The notes beneath the pieces are model-generated. The model saw only the letters and a program-made list of their open reading frames with translations, had not been told where the DNA came from and searched no databases. A stretch of 33,924 nucleotides of DNA from an uncultured Clostridia bacterium (lineage in GTDB: Bacteria; Bacillota; Clostridia; TANB77; CAG-508). Below, piece by piece: positions 1 to 6,863 of the stretch. The stretch spans positions 1-33,924 of the forward strand of contig CALXCA010000022.1 of NCBI GenBank assembly GCA_944386685.1, written 5' to 3'. The position numbers and the translations under genes were made by a program. Within the stretch, counting starts at the first letter, position 1. Each line of letters starts with the position of its first letter.

Positions 1-14
1 GTGATATTTAGACA

Positions 15-47
15 ATAGGGACTTTGCGTGCAAAAACAAGTCCCTAT
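15..47. repeat. 10-bp inverted repeat near the window start
   Basis: ATAGGGACTT at 15-24 pairs perfectly with AAGTCCCTAT at 38-47 around a 13-nt loop. No T tract follows, so it is not a clear terminator. It lies directly before the broken gene at 59-589. It could be the end hairpin of an element or a regulatory palindrome. Confidence 0.5.
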
Positions 48-58
48 CATATAAATGA

Positions 59-589
59 GATTTTATTTTCAAAAGAATAATTGTTCTTGCAATCATTGTT
101 TTCTCAGTAAAAGAAGATTTAGATAAAGAGTATCAGCAATATGGATATACAGGATTTAGTGATAATATAAAATATGATGAATGGACAGATGAAGTAATTC
201 CTAAAGACGAAATACAAACATACAATAATGATAACAAATGTATAACAAAAAGTAATGGAGAAAAAGTTTATTTTTCAGATATAAAAGAACAGTTGAATGC
301 TTATGAAAAATTACAAGGAAATTATGCTTTTATAAAAGAAGAGAAAATAGAACAAGTCAAAAATATATGTGATATACTATTCCAGAACTATTTTGAAATA
401 GAATATTCAATAGATAAAACTTCTGATGGAAATTCATACCTTATACATTTAAAAAATTTCACTGCTAACGGCATGTATTACGAAGAATATTCAATAGGAT
501 CATATAGTGATATGAGAAGTATTATAAAATATTTATTAAAAGGAATTTATAGAGAACAAAATAACTTAGAAGCTGATTATGGATATTAG
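59..589 (+). CDS. Hypothetical membrane-anchored protein with a broken 5' end
   Basis: The frame is open from 59 to the TAA at 587-589, but the first normal start codon in it is the TTG at 293, which has no good ribosome site. Upstream codons read as a plausible N-terminus: a basic residue pair, then a hydrophobic run (IIVLAIIVFSV) that looks like a membrane anchor or signal segment, then a charged domain. An ATG at 55 sits one base out of frame with this segment. The simplest reading is a gene whose start was disrupted by a one-base indel, so the intact length would be near 178 residues. The family is not recognised. It is followed 52 bp later by the abortive-infection-like gene. Confidence 0.45.
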   Translation, partial: DFIFKRIIVLAIIVFSVKEDLDKEYQQYGYTGFSDNIKYDEWTDEVIPKDEIQTYNNDNKCITKSNGEKVYFSDIKEQLNAYEKLQGNYAFIKEEKIEQVKNICDILFQNYFEIEYSIDKTSDGNSYLIHLKNFTANGMYYEEYSIGSYSDMRSIIKYLLKGIYREQNNLEADYGY

Positions 590-641
590 AATATAAAATT
601 GTAATTATAACAAATATAAAGAAATCGTTGGAGTTGATATT

Positions 642-1526
642 TTGAAAGACTGGACATTACTAAAAAACAGAAAAATCATAGATTTAATAATTGGAGATAG
701 AGAAATAGTAAAATTTTCAGTAACTAGATATAATATGCCATATATGACTGCAAAGAATATATGTGAATTTTCTTCTAAATTAGGTTTGAAACTAGATATT
801 AGTCAAGAAAAGAAATCAAGATGGCAGTATATGAATGAGTTATTAGATTACATTATAGCAAATAATAAAGTTAATCTATTTTTCAAGAACATAATTGATT
901 TGAAGAGATTTGAGGATTGCTTAGAAGATGATTATATGATGATGGGAATACAAGAACAATATTGGGAGAGAATTCACAGTTTTTTTCAAGAAATAAATAA
1001 AATATTGTTGTTTGATAAATGCCACATAGAATATGATTTACAAACCTTTAAATTTACATTAGTAGATGATGAAAGCGATATTGAATTAATAGCAGATAAA
1101 TTAGAGAATATAGATGTTCCATACATAAGAAAATTAAGAGAAGAATGCTATAATGTAATTAAATTACAGGACTATGATAATGCAATAACAAAAGCAAGAA
1201 CATTAATTGAAGAAGTTTTGATAAAAGGCATTGAAAAGAAACAAGCAACTCCATCTGAAAGTGGTAATGTAAATGAACTGTACAAAGAATTTAAAACATT
1301 GTATAAAATGCATATAGATAAAGATATGGATACAAGAATAAAGAAGCTCTTATCAGGACTTGAAAAAATATTATCTTCTATTTCAGAAATGAGAAATAAA
1401 AATAGTGATTCTCATGGGGCAGGAGATAAGCGAATAGCAAACGAAGAGGCTTATGCTACTTTGTTTGTAAATGCTTCAATAACAATGTCGGAATTTTTAT
1501 TATTTGTAATAGACAATAATAAATGA
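642..1526 (+). CDS. Abortive-infection C-terminal domain (Abi_C) protein
   Basis: This 294-residue protein starts with TTG; GGAG at 630-633 lies 8 bp upstream and supports it. The last third matches the Abi_C domain found at the end of several phage-defence proteins: a helix with regular KARTLIEEVL spacing, then the block RNKNSDSHGAG at about residues 252-262, then a helix ending in MSEFLLFVI. The N-terminal two thirds have no motif I recognise. In the family the domain occurs in abortive-infection systems, where a protein stops growth of an infected cell. That role here is an inference from the domain and from its place in a mobile element. It is followed by a terminator. Confidence 0.75.
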   Translation: MKDWTLLKNRKIIDLIIGDREIVKFSVTRYNMPYMTAKNICEFSSKLGLKLDISQEKKSRWQYMNELLDYIIANNKVNLFFKNIIDLKRFEDCLEDDYMMMGIQEQYWERIHSFFQEINKILLFDKCHIEYDLQTFKFTLVDDESDIELIADKLENIDVPYIRKLREECYNVIKLQDYDNAITKARTLIEEVLIKGIEKKQATPSESGNVNELYKEFKTLYKMHIDKDMDTRIKKLLSGLEKILSSISEMRNKNSDSHGAGDKRIANEEAYATLFVNASITMSEFLLFVIDNNK

Positions 1527-1556
1527 GTGATACATTAATGTTCATAAACAAAAATT

Positions 1557-1590
1557 AATCTTGTATAAAGATTTTTCTTTATACAAGATT
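1557..1590. repeat. 15-bp perfect hairpin after the Abi_C gene
   Basis: The arms at 1557-1571 and 1576-1590 are perfect complements around a TTTT loop. It has no T tract on either side, and sits 7 bp before the real terminator. It may strengthen termination or stabilise the mRNA 3' end between two convergent genes. Confidence 0.6.
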
Positions 1591-1597
1591 GTCATTT

Positions 1598-1627
1598 GAA
1601 ACTACTTTTGGGGTAGTTTCTTTTTTT
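1598..1627 (+). terminator. Rho-independent terminator of the Abi_C gene
   Basis: GAAACTAC (1598-1605) pairs with GTAGTTTC (1613-1620), and seven T follow at 1621-1627. The run of T overlaps the end of the convergent Spo0A-like gene. On the minus strand there is no T tract after the hairpin. Confidence 0.8.
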
Positions 1628-2357
1628 AATTTTCTAAACAGCAATATCTTTGTTCGTCTAAATATCGAATACATAAGTCTATAAAGTATTTTAGACTGAT
1701 TATTCTACCATCATAAATTTCTTTAAAAATATCATAAATTTTGTCTTTAGTTATATAATTCAGCATGCTATTTAAGGCTCTATCCATATCAGAACGAACA
1801 ATTCTATCATTTTTAATCTTATGTTTTTTGGCAACTTTTTTCACAAGTGTTTTTGTGTCAAACAATAAATTTTGTTCATTATAAGCAATCAAAATTGCAT
1901 CTCTTAAGTAAATTGTTCCTTTAAAATAATAAGTAAAACCAAGTCGTTTAAATATATCATCAACTGATTTTTCAATTTCAAGACAATTATTTAATGATTC
2001 AGATACTAATTTTACTATATCAAGTAAATTAGTGTTACTTCTTTTCCTAAAGAAGTGATGATGGTTTTCATATTTAATATTGGATATGCTATTAGAATTG
2101 ACTACCAATATAATGATATTCACTTTTTTAGCATCTACATTTTCAATTGCATTCTTCAATATGTTTTGTAGAAATATAATTGAAGTGTTTGAGTCCAATA
2201 TTATTATATTATCTTTTGGTTTAATTTTACAAATTAGTTTTTCTAACTTGTTTTGTGGTACTTTCATTAGTTCAATATTTAATTCATTTTGCAAAAGAAT
2301 ATTAGATAAGCTGTTGTAAAAAGTATCATTATCATTGGTAATTATGACTTTGATCAT
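1626..2357 (-). CDS. Spo0A-like response regulator
   Basis: This is a 243-residue protein. I place the start at 2357 because TAGGAGGGGG lies 5 bp upstream; an earlier ATG at 2393 in the same frame has no such site. Residues 1-120 resemble a receiver domain, with an acidic patch at 9-11 and a possible phosphoacceptor D55 in IIILDSN. Residues about 140-243 match the Spo0A C-terminal DNA-binding domain: the block YFKGTIYLRDAILIAYN and a helix containing DRIVRSDMDRAL. Spo0A controls entry into sporulation by binding 0A boxes. This copy is likely an element-borne paralogue, because the receiver is divergent and it sits next to Tn916-like genes. It has its own promoter and a 0A box upstream. Confidence 0.8.
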   Translation of the reverse strand: MIKVIITNDNDTFYNSLSNILLQNELNIELMKVPQNKLEKLICKIKPKDNIIILDSNTSIIFLQNILKNAIENVDAKKVNIIILVVNSNSISNIKYENHHHFFRKRSNTNLLDIVKLVSESLNNCLEIEKSVDDIFKRLGFTYYFKGTIYLRDAILIAYNEQNLLFDTKTLVKKVAKKHKIKNDRIVRSDMDRALNSMLNYITKDKIYDIFKEIYDGRIISLKYFIDLCIRYLDEQRYCCLEN

Positions 2358-2388
2358 AATACCCCCTCCTAATAATAATGACATATAT

Positions 2389-2418
2389 ATCATACCATAA
2401 AAAATATAGAAATGACAA
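2389..2418 (-). promoter_or_regulatory. Promoter of the Spo0A-like gene
   Basis: On the minus strand, TTGTCA (2418-2413) and TATGAT (2394-2389) are separated by 18 bp. This puts the transcript start near 2382, about 25 bp before the start codon and with the ribosome site included. Confidence 0.5.
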
Positions 2419-2444
2419 ATATTTACAAATAAATTATAAAACTG

Positions 2445-2451
2445 TTCGACA
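2445..2451 (-). promoter_or_regulatory. 0A box upstream of the Spo0A-like gene
   Basis: The minus strand reads TGTCGAA, an exact match to the known Spo0A-binding consensus. It lies about 27 bp upstream of the -35 element, a position that suits activation. It overlaps the left arm of a palindrome at 2448-2479. Binding by the host Spo0A or by the element's own protein are both possible. Confidence 0.5.
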
Positions 2452-2638
2452 AAATATGCTGATTTTTGCGTATTTTGTCCTTTTTTTGCTGATTTTATGA
2501 CAACACCTAGAAAAGAATATATTATTTTTCTAGGACAAAAGTCTGTAAAATCGAAGAAAGTATATCAATACACGATAGATAAAAATAAGATTCAAAAGAT
2601 GGTGTAAAAAAATATGCAGTATGTTTACAGACTTTTGT
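2448..2638. repeat. Cluster of three inverted repeats in a gene-free stretch
   Basis: The gap between the Spo0A-like and sigma genes (2358-2765) holds, in order: a 12-bp imperfect stem 2448-2459/2468-2479 followed by seven T; a perfect 9-bp stem 2506-2514/2526-2534; and a perfect 15-bp inverted repeat 2535-2549/2624-2638 enclosing 74 bp. At 2644-2665 a strong ribosome site precedes an ATG followed after one codon by TAG. No longer gene is visible. The arrangement suggests operators or a structured transcript. Confidence 0.55.
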
Positions 2639-2765
2639 TATGAGGGAGGAATAAAAATGGGATAGGAATTAAATATAAAAGAAAGATTTAATTATATATA
2701 AATAGATTAAAAACTTTCTTTGAATTTTCAGGCATTTGTCCAATCTAAAAGATTGGAGAATGAAA

Positions 2766-3203
2766 ATGAGAAGAAAGGAATATGGATTTAAAGATTTATT
2801 TAATAAAGAAAATAATGAGAAAGAAAATGAATTTGCAAATGATATAGTTTTTGCAAGATATATAAACTATATGAGAAAAGCATTATTAAATAGGAGATTA
2901 AATTATTTAAGACATAAGAAATATTTATTAGAAAGAGAAATATCTGTGTCTAATGAAGAATGGTCAGTTTTATCTAATAAGGATAAGACCGACCATTTTT
3001 TTGCTTACAAAAAAGATTTAAAAATTGCATTAGACAAGCTAAACAAAAATCAAAGAGAAGTAATTATTCTTTATTATTATGAAAATAAAAAGATAAGAGA
3101 TATTGCTGAAAAAATGAACATGAGCGAAAATGCAGTAAAACAGTTAAAATTACGAGCAATAAATAAATTAAAAAAATATCTGGAGGAAGAAAATGAAAAA
3201 TAA
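2766..3203 (+). CDS. Small sigma-70-family factor of a conjugative element
   Basis: The likely start is the ATG at 2766, with GGAG at 2755-2758 at 7 bp spacing; this gives 145 residues. The C-terminal part is a sigma region 4 helix-turn-helix: about residues 90-140 contain LNKNQREVIILYYYE, then MSENAVKQLKLRAINKL as recognition helix. The N-terminal half is basic and poorly conserved. Such small factors sit beside an Orf8-like protein in Tn916-type elements, where the pair controls element genes. The next gene overlaps its end by 11 bp, so the two are translationally coupled. Confidence 0.75.
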   Translation: MRRKEYGFKDLFNKENNEKENEFANDIVFARYINYMRKALLNRRLNYLRHKKYLLEREISVSNEEWSVLSNKDKTDHFFAYKKDLKIALDKLNKNQREVIILYYYENKKIRDIAEKMNMSENAVKQLKLRAINKLKKYLEEENEK

Positions 3204-3405
3204 AACAAAATTTTATGAAATATTAGTAAGAGCTAAAACAGATGAAGTATCTATGATTCTTGCAATAGATAAGATAATGCCTATTATTGATAAATATTCA
3301 ATGAATGAAAAAAAGCAAATAGATCAAGACTTAAAAAGTATTTTAATTGAATATGCAATAAGTGTTATAAAAAAAGATGATTTTGCAGACAAATTAGCAA
3401 AATAA
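3193..3405 (+). CDS. Orf8-like helix-turn-helix protein of conjugative transposons
   Basis: This 70-residue protein begins inside the end of the sigma gene, with GGAGGAAG just upstream of its ATG. The opening KTKFYEILVRAK followed by a regular helix and the block IDQDLKSILIEY matches the small helix-turn-helix family next to the sigma factor in Tn916-like elements (Pfam HTH_16 type). It probably regulates element genes together with the overlapping sigma factor. The usual family length is similar, so the gene looks complete. Confidence 0.7.
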   Translation: MKNKTKFYEILVRAKTDEVSMILAIDKIMPIIDKYSMNEKKQIDQDLKSILIEYAISVIKKDDFADKLAK

Positions 3406-3435
3406 AAAAATTAAAATAAAAACGTAACCTTTTTG

Positions 3436-3821
3436 ATTTTCAAGTGCTGTTCCTAGTAGAAGGATAAAAACTTCTAGTATGGATTTGCACATTGAAAATT
3501 GAATAGAGATTTTGTTGGATCATACAAGAGCTGTGTTCTATGTAGGTTAGCAACTATTTAGATTAACAATGAGAATGATGTCTTATTGTGAATACAGTTT
3601 AGGAAACTTTTGTATAGTCATAGAATGAGCGTAAAGTTATAAAGGTAGTCCATAATATTTTTATAATGATGCGTCCCACGCAATGAGTACAAGCCAGTGT
3701 TCTGGTTGGTGAAATTCCAATGTTGCTAGAAACAATAGCAGTCTGACAAATAGTAAAAAGTAAAAAATAAAAAACAATCACATCTTTATTGGGGCTATCC
3801 CCCCTAATAGCCCTAATAAGA
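3436..3821 (+). ncRNA. Candidate structured RNA or leader between Orf8-like and downstream genes
   Basis: This 435-bp gap has no convincing gene and is less AT-rich than its surroundings. It contains nested stems at 3437-3443/3492-3498, 3444-3447/3487-3490 and 3457-3462/3471-3476. Short hairpins follow: GCGT-CCC-ACGC (3671-3681), CCAG-TGTT-CTGG (3694-3705) and TGCTA/TAGCA (3724-3740). A long imperfect hairpin at 3781-3821 ends just before the ribosome site of the gene at 3841. The run of compact stems suggests RNA structure. I know of no named family that fits. Confidence 0.4.
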
Positions 3822-3840
3822 TAAAACGGAGGCAAATAAA

Positions 3841-4038
3841 ATGTTAGATATTATTTCAATGATTGCATTTTTAGGTATATTTATAGGACTACCAATATTA
3901 TTAATTCTTATAGGAGGTAGTAATAAAACAGAAGAAGAGCAAAGATTAGAAGATGAAGAACAAATGAAATATTTAAAAGAATATCAAGAAAAGAAATTAA
4001 ATAAAAAGAGTGGATTTAGGAGGGAAAATGAAAAATAG
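3841..4038 (+). CDS. Small single-pass membrane protein
   Basis: This 65-residue protein has one clear hydrophobic segment at about residues 5-26 (IAFLGIFIGLPILLILIGG), then a charged tail rich in Glu and Lys. CGGAGG lies 8 bp before the ATG. Its end overlaps the next gene by 11 bp. Small membrane proteins are common just upstream of excisionase in Tn916-like elements, but its role is unknown. Confidence 0.6.
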   Translation: MLDIISMIAFLGIFIGLPILLILIGGSNKTEEEQRLEDEEQMKYLKEYQEKKLNKKSGFRRENEK

Positions 4039-4222
4039 ATTATATAATTGGAAGCAAGTTATTTCATATAGTATCATAGCACTACATAATTTGCTAAATT
4101 CGGCAAATGATGTGAATTTAAAAAATATGAAAATGTTTATTGAGCCCTTGCAAGAATTACATACTAAAGAAGAAGCAGAAAAATATGCAGAAAAATTATT
4201 AAGTAAAGAAAATAAAAAATAG
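4028..4222 (+). CDS. Small hypothetical protein of the element
   Basis: The start at 4028 is chosen because AGGAGGGAAA precedes it directly; the frame is open slightly further upstream. The 64-residue product is predicted helical, with WKQVISYSIIALHNLLNSA near the N-terminus and a lysine-rich end. It has no recognised domain. It overlaps the membrane-protein gene and is followed by a hairpin at 4221-4254. Confidence 0.5.
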   Translation: MKNRLYNWKQVISYSIIALHNLLNSANDVNLKNMKMFIEPLQELHTKEEAEKYAEKLLSKENKK

Positions 4223-4254
4223 AAAAGTGTCAGCCTTGCGCTGGCATTTTCTAT
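4221..4254 (+). terminator. Hairpin upstream of excisionase
   Basis: GAAAAGTG and CAGC on the left pair with GCTG and CATTTTC on the right around CTTGC. Only a mixed T-rich tail follows. It may reduce read-through from the small genes into the excisionase-integrase pair. Confidence 0.45.
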
Positions 4255-4268
4255 TTAAGGAAAGGAAA

Positions 4269-4511
4269 ATGATAATAATGAATGAAAGACTAATTTATAC
4301 AGTTCAAGAAGTGGCTAAAATTTTGCATTCTAGTCCTAATTATATATATACCTTAATAGAAAAAGGGTATTTACCTGCTTTAAAACTTGGAAGCACAAAA
4401 ATATTAAAATCAACTTTAGAAAAATTTTTAATTGAAAATGAAGGTAATGATCTTTCGGATTTAGCAAATATAAAAAAATTAAATGCTAATATAGGAGATG
4501 AAAATGCATAA
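4269..4511 (+). CDS. xis: Excisionase-like DNA-binding protein
   Basis: The ATG at 4269 has AAGGA 8 bp upstream, giving 80 residues. The sequence has the winged-helix excisionase pattern: YTVQEVAKILHSSPNYIYTL as the helix-turn-helix, then EKGYLPALKLGSTKILKSTL as the wing and final helix. In Tn916-type elements this protein bends the element ends and directs integrase towards excision. It ends where the integrase begins: its stop codon overlaps the integrase ATG by one base, so the two are co-translated. Confidence 0.8.
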   Translation: MIIMNERLIYTVQEVAKILHSSPNYIYTLIEKGYLPALKLGSTKILKSTLEKFLIENEGNDLSDLANIKKLNANIGDENA

Positions 4512-5788
4512 TGGCTAATGTTAATATAAAGAAAAGAGGTAAAGTATATCAATATCAATTTGAAATAGCACCAGTAAAGGGAAAAAGAAAATGGATAACT
4601 AAATCAGGATTTAAGACAAAAGCAGAAGCACAAGAGGAAGGAAATAAAGCCTATACAGAATACTTAAATGCTGGTGTTCCATTTAAAGAATGTAATATAT
4701 CATATTCTGATTATTTAGATTACTGGTTAGATAATTATTGCAAAATAAATTTAAAATATAATACAATACAGGCATATCAAAATATAATAAAAAATCATAT
4801 AGTTCCTAAATTAGGAAAATATAGATTATCAACTATAACAAGTGTAAAACTTAATTCGTTTATTACAGAACTATGTGAGGAAAATAACTTTGCTCCTGCA
4901 TACTTTAAAAATATTCTAAAAGTGCTTAAAGGATCGTTTCGAGATGCATGTAACTTATATGGATTTATAAAGTATAACCCTGCTAGAGATTTACGATTAC
5001 CAAGACTTGACAGAATAAGAAAAGATATAAAACATCTATATACACAAGAAGAAATAGATAAAATATTAAATAGATTTACTAATAATGATACATTTACTTG
5101 CGTTTTTTTAACTTCATGTTACACAGGTATGAGAACTGGAGAGGTATGTGCTTTAACATGGAATGATATTGACTTTGAGAATGGAATTATAAATATCGCA
5201 CATAATGTATATGATAAACCAAAAGACGATAAAGGTAGGTGGTTTTTAGGAAGTACAAAAACAGAAACAGGTACAAGGGTAGTTTATATATGCAAAACTT
5301 TATTATGTGCTTTAAAAAATTATAAGAAGAAACAAGACTACTTGAAAAAGATTTATGGAGATAAATATACTTATTATCATATTGATTATGTAAGAAATAA
5401 TTCAGGAAAAATAAAAGAAATGCGAATAGTAAAAAATAACGAAAATGAGCAATATGAGAATCCAATAGATTTAGTTTTCACACGAGAAGATGGAACATAT
5501 ACTGGAACAGACATAACAAGAACACCATTCAAAATTATTCATAATGAGTTAGGAATTAAGAAATGTAGATTTTATGATTTAAGAGGAAGTTATGCAACAA
5601 AAATATTAAAAAATGGAATTGAAATTAGAGATGTTGCTGATATATTAGGTCATAAAAATATTGAAACAACTGAAAACTTTTATATATCAAGTACAGAAAA
5701 TTCAAGAAAATATGCAACAGATGTGTTTGATGATGTAATAAAATCAGAAACGATAAATAGAGTAATTAAATTTAAAATTGATTCATGA
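4511..5788 (+). CDS. int: Tyrosine integrase, Tn916 type
   Basis: This 425-residue protein has the usual three parts. Residues 1-55 are an arm-binding domain with NIKKRGKVYQYQFEIA. Residues about 65-165 are the core-binding helical domain. Residues about 175-410 are the catalytic domain with R208 (YTGMRTGE), a candidate lysine K250, R358 (FYDLRGSYAT), H381 (LGH) and nucleophile Y391. The first histidine of the usual HxxR box is Tyr355, and the residue after R358 is Gly, not His. Both changes recur in the second integrase of the window, so they are probably family features. It likely recombines at the SEC-C site 285 bp downstream. Confidence 0.9.
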   Translation: MANVNIKKRGKVYQYQFEIAPVKGKRKWITKSGFKTKAEAQEEGNKAYTEYLNAGVPFKECNISYSDYLDYWLDNYCKINLKYNTIQAYQNIIKNHIVPKLGKYRLSTITSVKLNSFITELCEENNFAPAYFKNILKVLKGSFRDACNLYGFIKYNPARDLRLPRLDRIRKDIKHLYTQEEIDKILNRFTNNDTFTCVFLTSCYTGMRTGEVCALTWNDIDFENGIINIAHNVYDKPKDDKGRWFLGSTKTETGTRVVYICKTLLCALKNYKKKQDYLKKIYGDKYTYYHIDYVRNNSGKIKEMRIVKNNENEQYENPIDLVFTREDGTYTGTDITRTPFKIIHNELGIKKCRFYDLRGSYATKILKNGIEIRDVADILGHKNIETTENFYISSTENSRKYATDVFDDVIKSETINRVIKFKIDS

Positions 5789-5804
5789 TTTTTTGATTCG
5801 CTCA

Positions 5805-5833
5805 TTGACTATTATGTTTGAAAATAATATAAT
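5805..5833 (+). promoter_or_regulatory. Strong outward promoter after the integrase
   Basis: TTGACT (5805-5810) and TATAAT (5828-5833) are 17 bp apart, close to the sigma-A consensus. No gene follows before att1 at 6073. When the element is integrated the transcript would run over att1 into element B. In an excised circle it would run over attP into the other end of element A. Confidence 0.65.
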
Positions 5834-5915
5834 ATGAATGTAAAATGTGCAAATAGATTTTTCACACATTAGATTATTTATTATATGAAGAATATAATAA
5901 TAACGGTGAACGGAT

Positions 5916-5941
5916 GTGGACAATGTCCACGATTTGTCCAC
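5916..5941. promoter_or_regulatory. Candidate integrase arm sites, right end of element A
   Basis: GTGGACA (5916-5922), TGTCCAC (5924-5930) and TGTCCAC (5935-5941) form one inverted and two direct copies of a word. The direct copies are exactly 11 bp apart and end 131 bp before att1. The same layout with other words precedes att2 and att3. Confidence 0.55.
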
Positions 5942-6072
5942 AGTAGTATGATATTTATAATAAAAATAATATATATAATATTAATAATATAGATGTTACC
6001 TTTTCCAGAAAACACTGAAATATCAATAATATTATAAATATCAATAATATTGATAATATATAAGTTGCTACT

Positions 6073-6123
6073 TCATGTGGTTCGGGAAAAAAATATAAGA
6101 ATTGCTGTGGGAAGAACGCATAA
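6073..6123 (+). other. Attachment site att1: SEC-C motif 3' gene end
   Basis: The 17 codons read SCGSGKKYKNCCGKNA and a TAA stop. This is the end of a SEC-C zinc-binding motif, as found at the C-terminus of SecA. No start or body of such a gene is attached. Copies with the same protein sequence but different third codon positions lie at 17169 and 20248. It is best read as the site where elements integrate into the 3' end of the target gene. Confidence 0.75.
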
Positions 6124-6178
6124 TATCAAGGGTTACAAGAAATTACATAAATTAACATGAATGCAAAAAATATGCTTT

Positions 6179-6212
6179 TGTCGTCAATTTGTCACCAAAT
6201 AAAATTGTCGCC
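6179..6212. promoter_or_regulatory. Candidate arm sites at the left end of block B
   Basis: TGTCGTC (6179-6185), TGTCACC (6190-6196) and TGTCGCC (6206-6212) are three direct copies of a TGTC-type word. The first two are 11 bp apart, as in the right-end clusters. They lie 56-90 bp after att1. Confidence 0.4.
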
Positions 6213-6289
6213 AAAATTCTCGAAAGTACTTATTTATCAATGAATATAGACTTGTCGACAAATCTAAAATATTAAAAAAGTTTAATATT

Positions 6290-6320
6290 GACTGACATTG
6301 TAAAGATGCCAGTCTTTTTT
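6290..6320 (+). terminator. Terminator between att1 and the integrase remnant
   Basis: GACTG with CAT pairs with ATG and CAGTC (6290-6314), and TTTTTT follows. A similar terminator sits in the same place after att2 (17319-17356). It would block read-through over att into the element. Confidence 0.65.
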
Positions 6321-6357
6321 CGTCCAATCGTTATTTGTGGATTGGATGTAAAATAAA

Positions 6358-6462
6358 ATGGTGAATGTAAGAAAGAGAGGAAATGTTTATGAGTACAATT
6401 TTGATGTTGCTAAAATTGAAGGTAAAAGAAAAAAAATATCATATTTTGTACCTGTAGTATAA
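6358..6462 (+). pseudogene. Integrase N-terminal remnant
   Basis: The 34 codons read VNVRKRGNVYEYNFDVAKIE and a short tail. This matches the arm-binding start of the integrases at 4511 and 17407. The rest of the gene is missing. Its distance from att1 and its preceding terminator mirror the intact arrangement after att2. Confidence 0.7.
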
Positions 6463-6863
6463 CTTAAACCATTTTTATCAAATTATTTTCGTCCTATGGT
6501 TATTATATTTGGTACCTGCACTTTATTTATACCATTTAAGTCGAATTCATATTCTTCATGCCATTTTTCAATTTTCATTACTCATTAAACTCCAACCATT
6601 AAAATTTTTTAATTATATTATTATATAATACTAAAATAAAAATCCAATACATTTAAATAAAATATAATAAATAAATTGTAAATTAATTATTTATTATGTT
6701 ATAATTAAAAAAATAATAGTAAATGGATGTATTCGCATTTGTAGCTTTAATATAGAATTTATTGATGGAGTTTTAGAGGATAAGACCATAGATACCGATA
6801 TTCTAAAAATACAGTTAGAAAAATGAAAGAAAGTCTCATATCTTATGGGAATGGGTAAACAAA
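6463..6863. other. Gene-poor stretch after the integrase remnant
   Basis: I see no supported gene. A minus-strand frame of 31 codons at 6483-6578 has no good ribosome site. The plus strand is open for about 40 codons up to the TGA near 6824, but without a normal start. The sequence is extremely AT-rich and probably consists of eroded fragments. Confidence 0.4.

Larger units (their letters stand above)
1..6123. mobile_element. Right (integrase-proximal) part of Tn916-like element A
   Basis: The order sigma factor, Orf8-like HTH protein, small proteins, excisionase, integrase, attachment site matches the regulation and recombination end of Tn916-type elements. The right boundary is att1, a SEC-C gene end at 6073-6123. 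The left boundary is not visible, so some genes before about 2.4 kb could belong to an older insertion. No transfer genes are in the window. Confidence 0.65.

Noticed and set aside
1557..1620. Tandem hairpins as a type III antitoxin RNA
   Set aside because: The two hairpins differ in sequence and do not form tandem repeats; they fit a 3' end with a terminator.
2448..2490. Terminator on the plus strand
   Set aside because: The stem is followed by T residues, but no plus-strand gene ends upstream; its left arm overlaps the 0A box, so an operator role fits better.
3599..3835. Minus-strand frame of 78 codons in the structured region
   Set aside because: It lacks a convincing ribosome site and covers the hairpin-rich segment; a structured non-coding role explains the sequence better.
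3406..3840. tRNA or rRNA gene in the less AT-rich gap
   Set aside because: No cloverleaf or anticodon arm could be formed from the visible hairpins, and no rRNA sequence was recognised anywhere in the window.
6483..6578. 31-codon minus-strand gene
   Set aside because: It is very short, with no good ribosome site, in an eroded AT-rich stretch; two weakly similar blocks there are not enough to call a gene.
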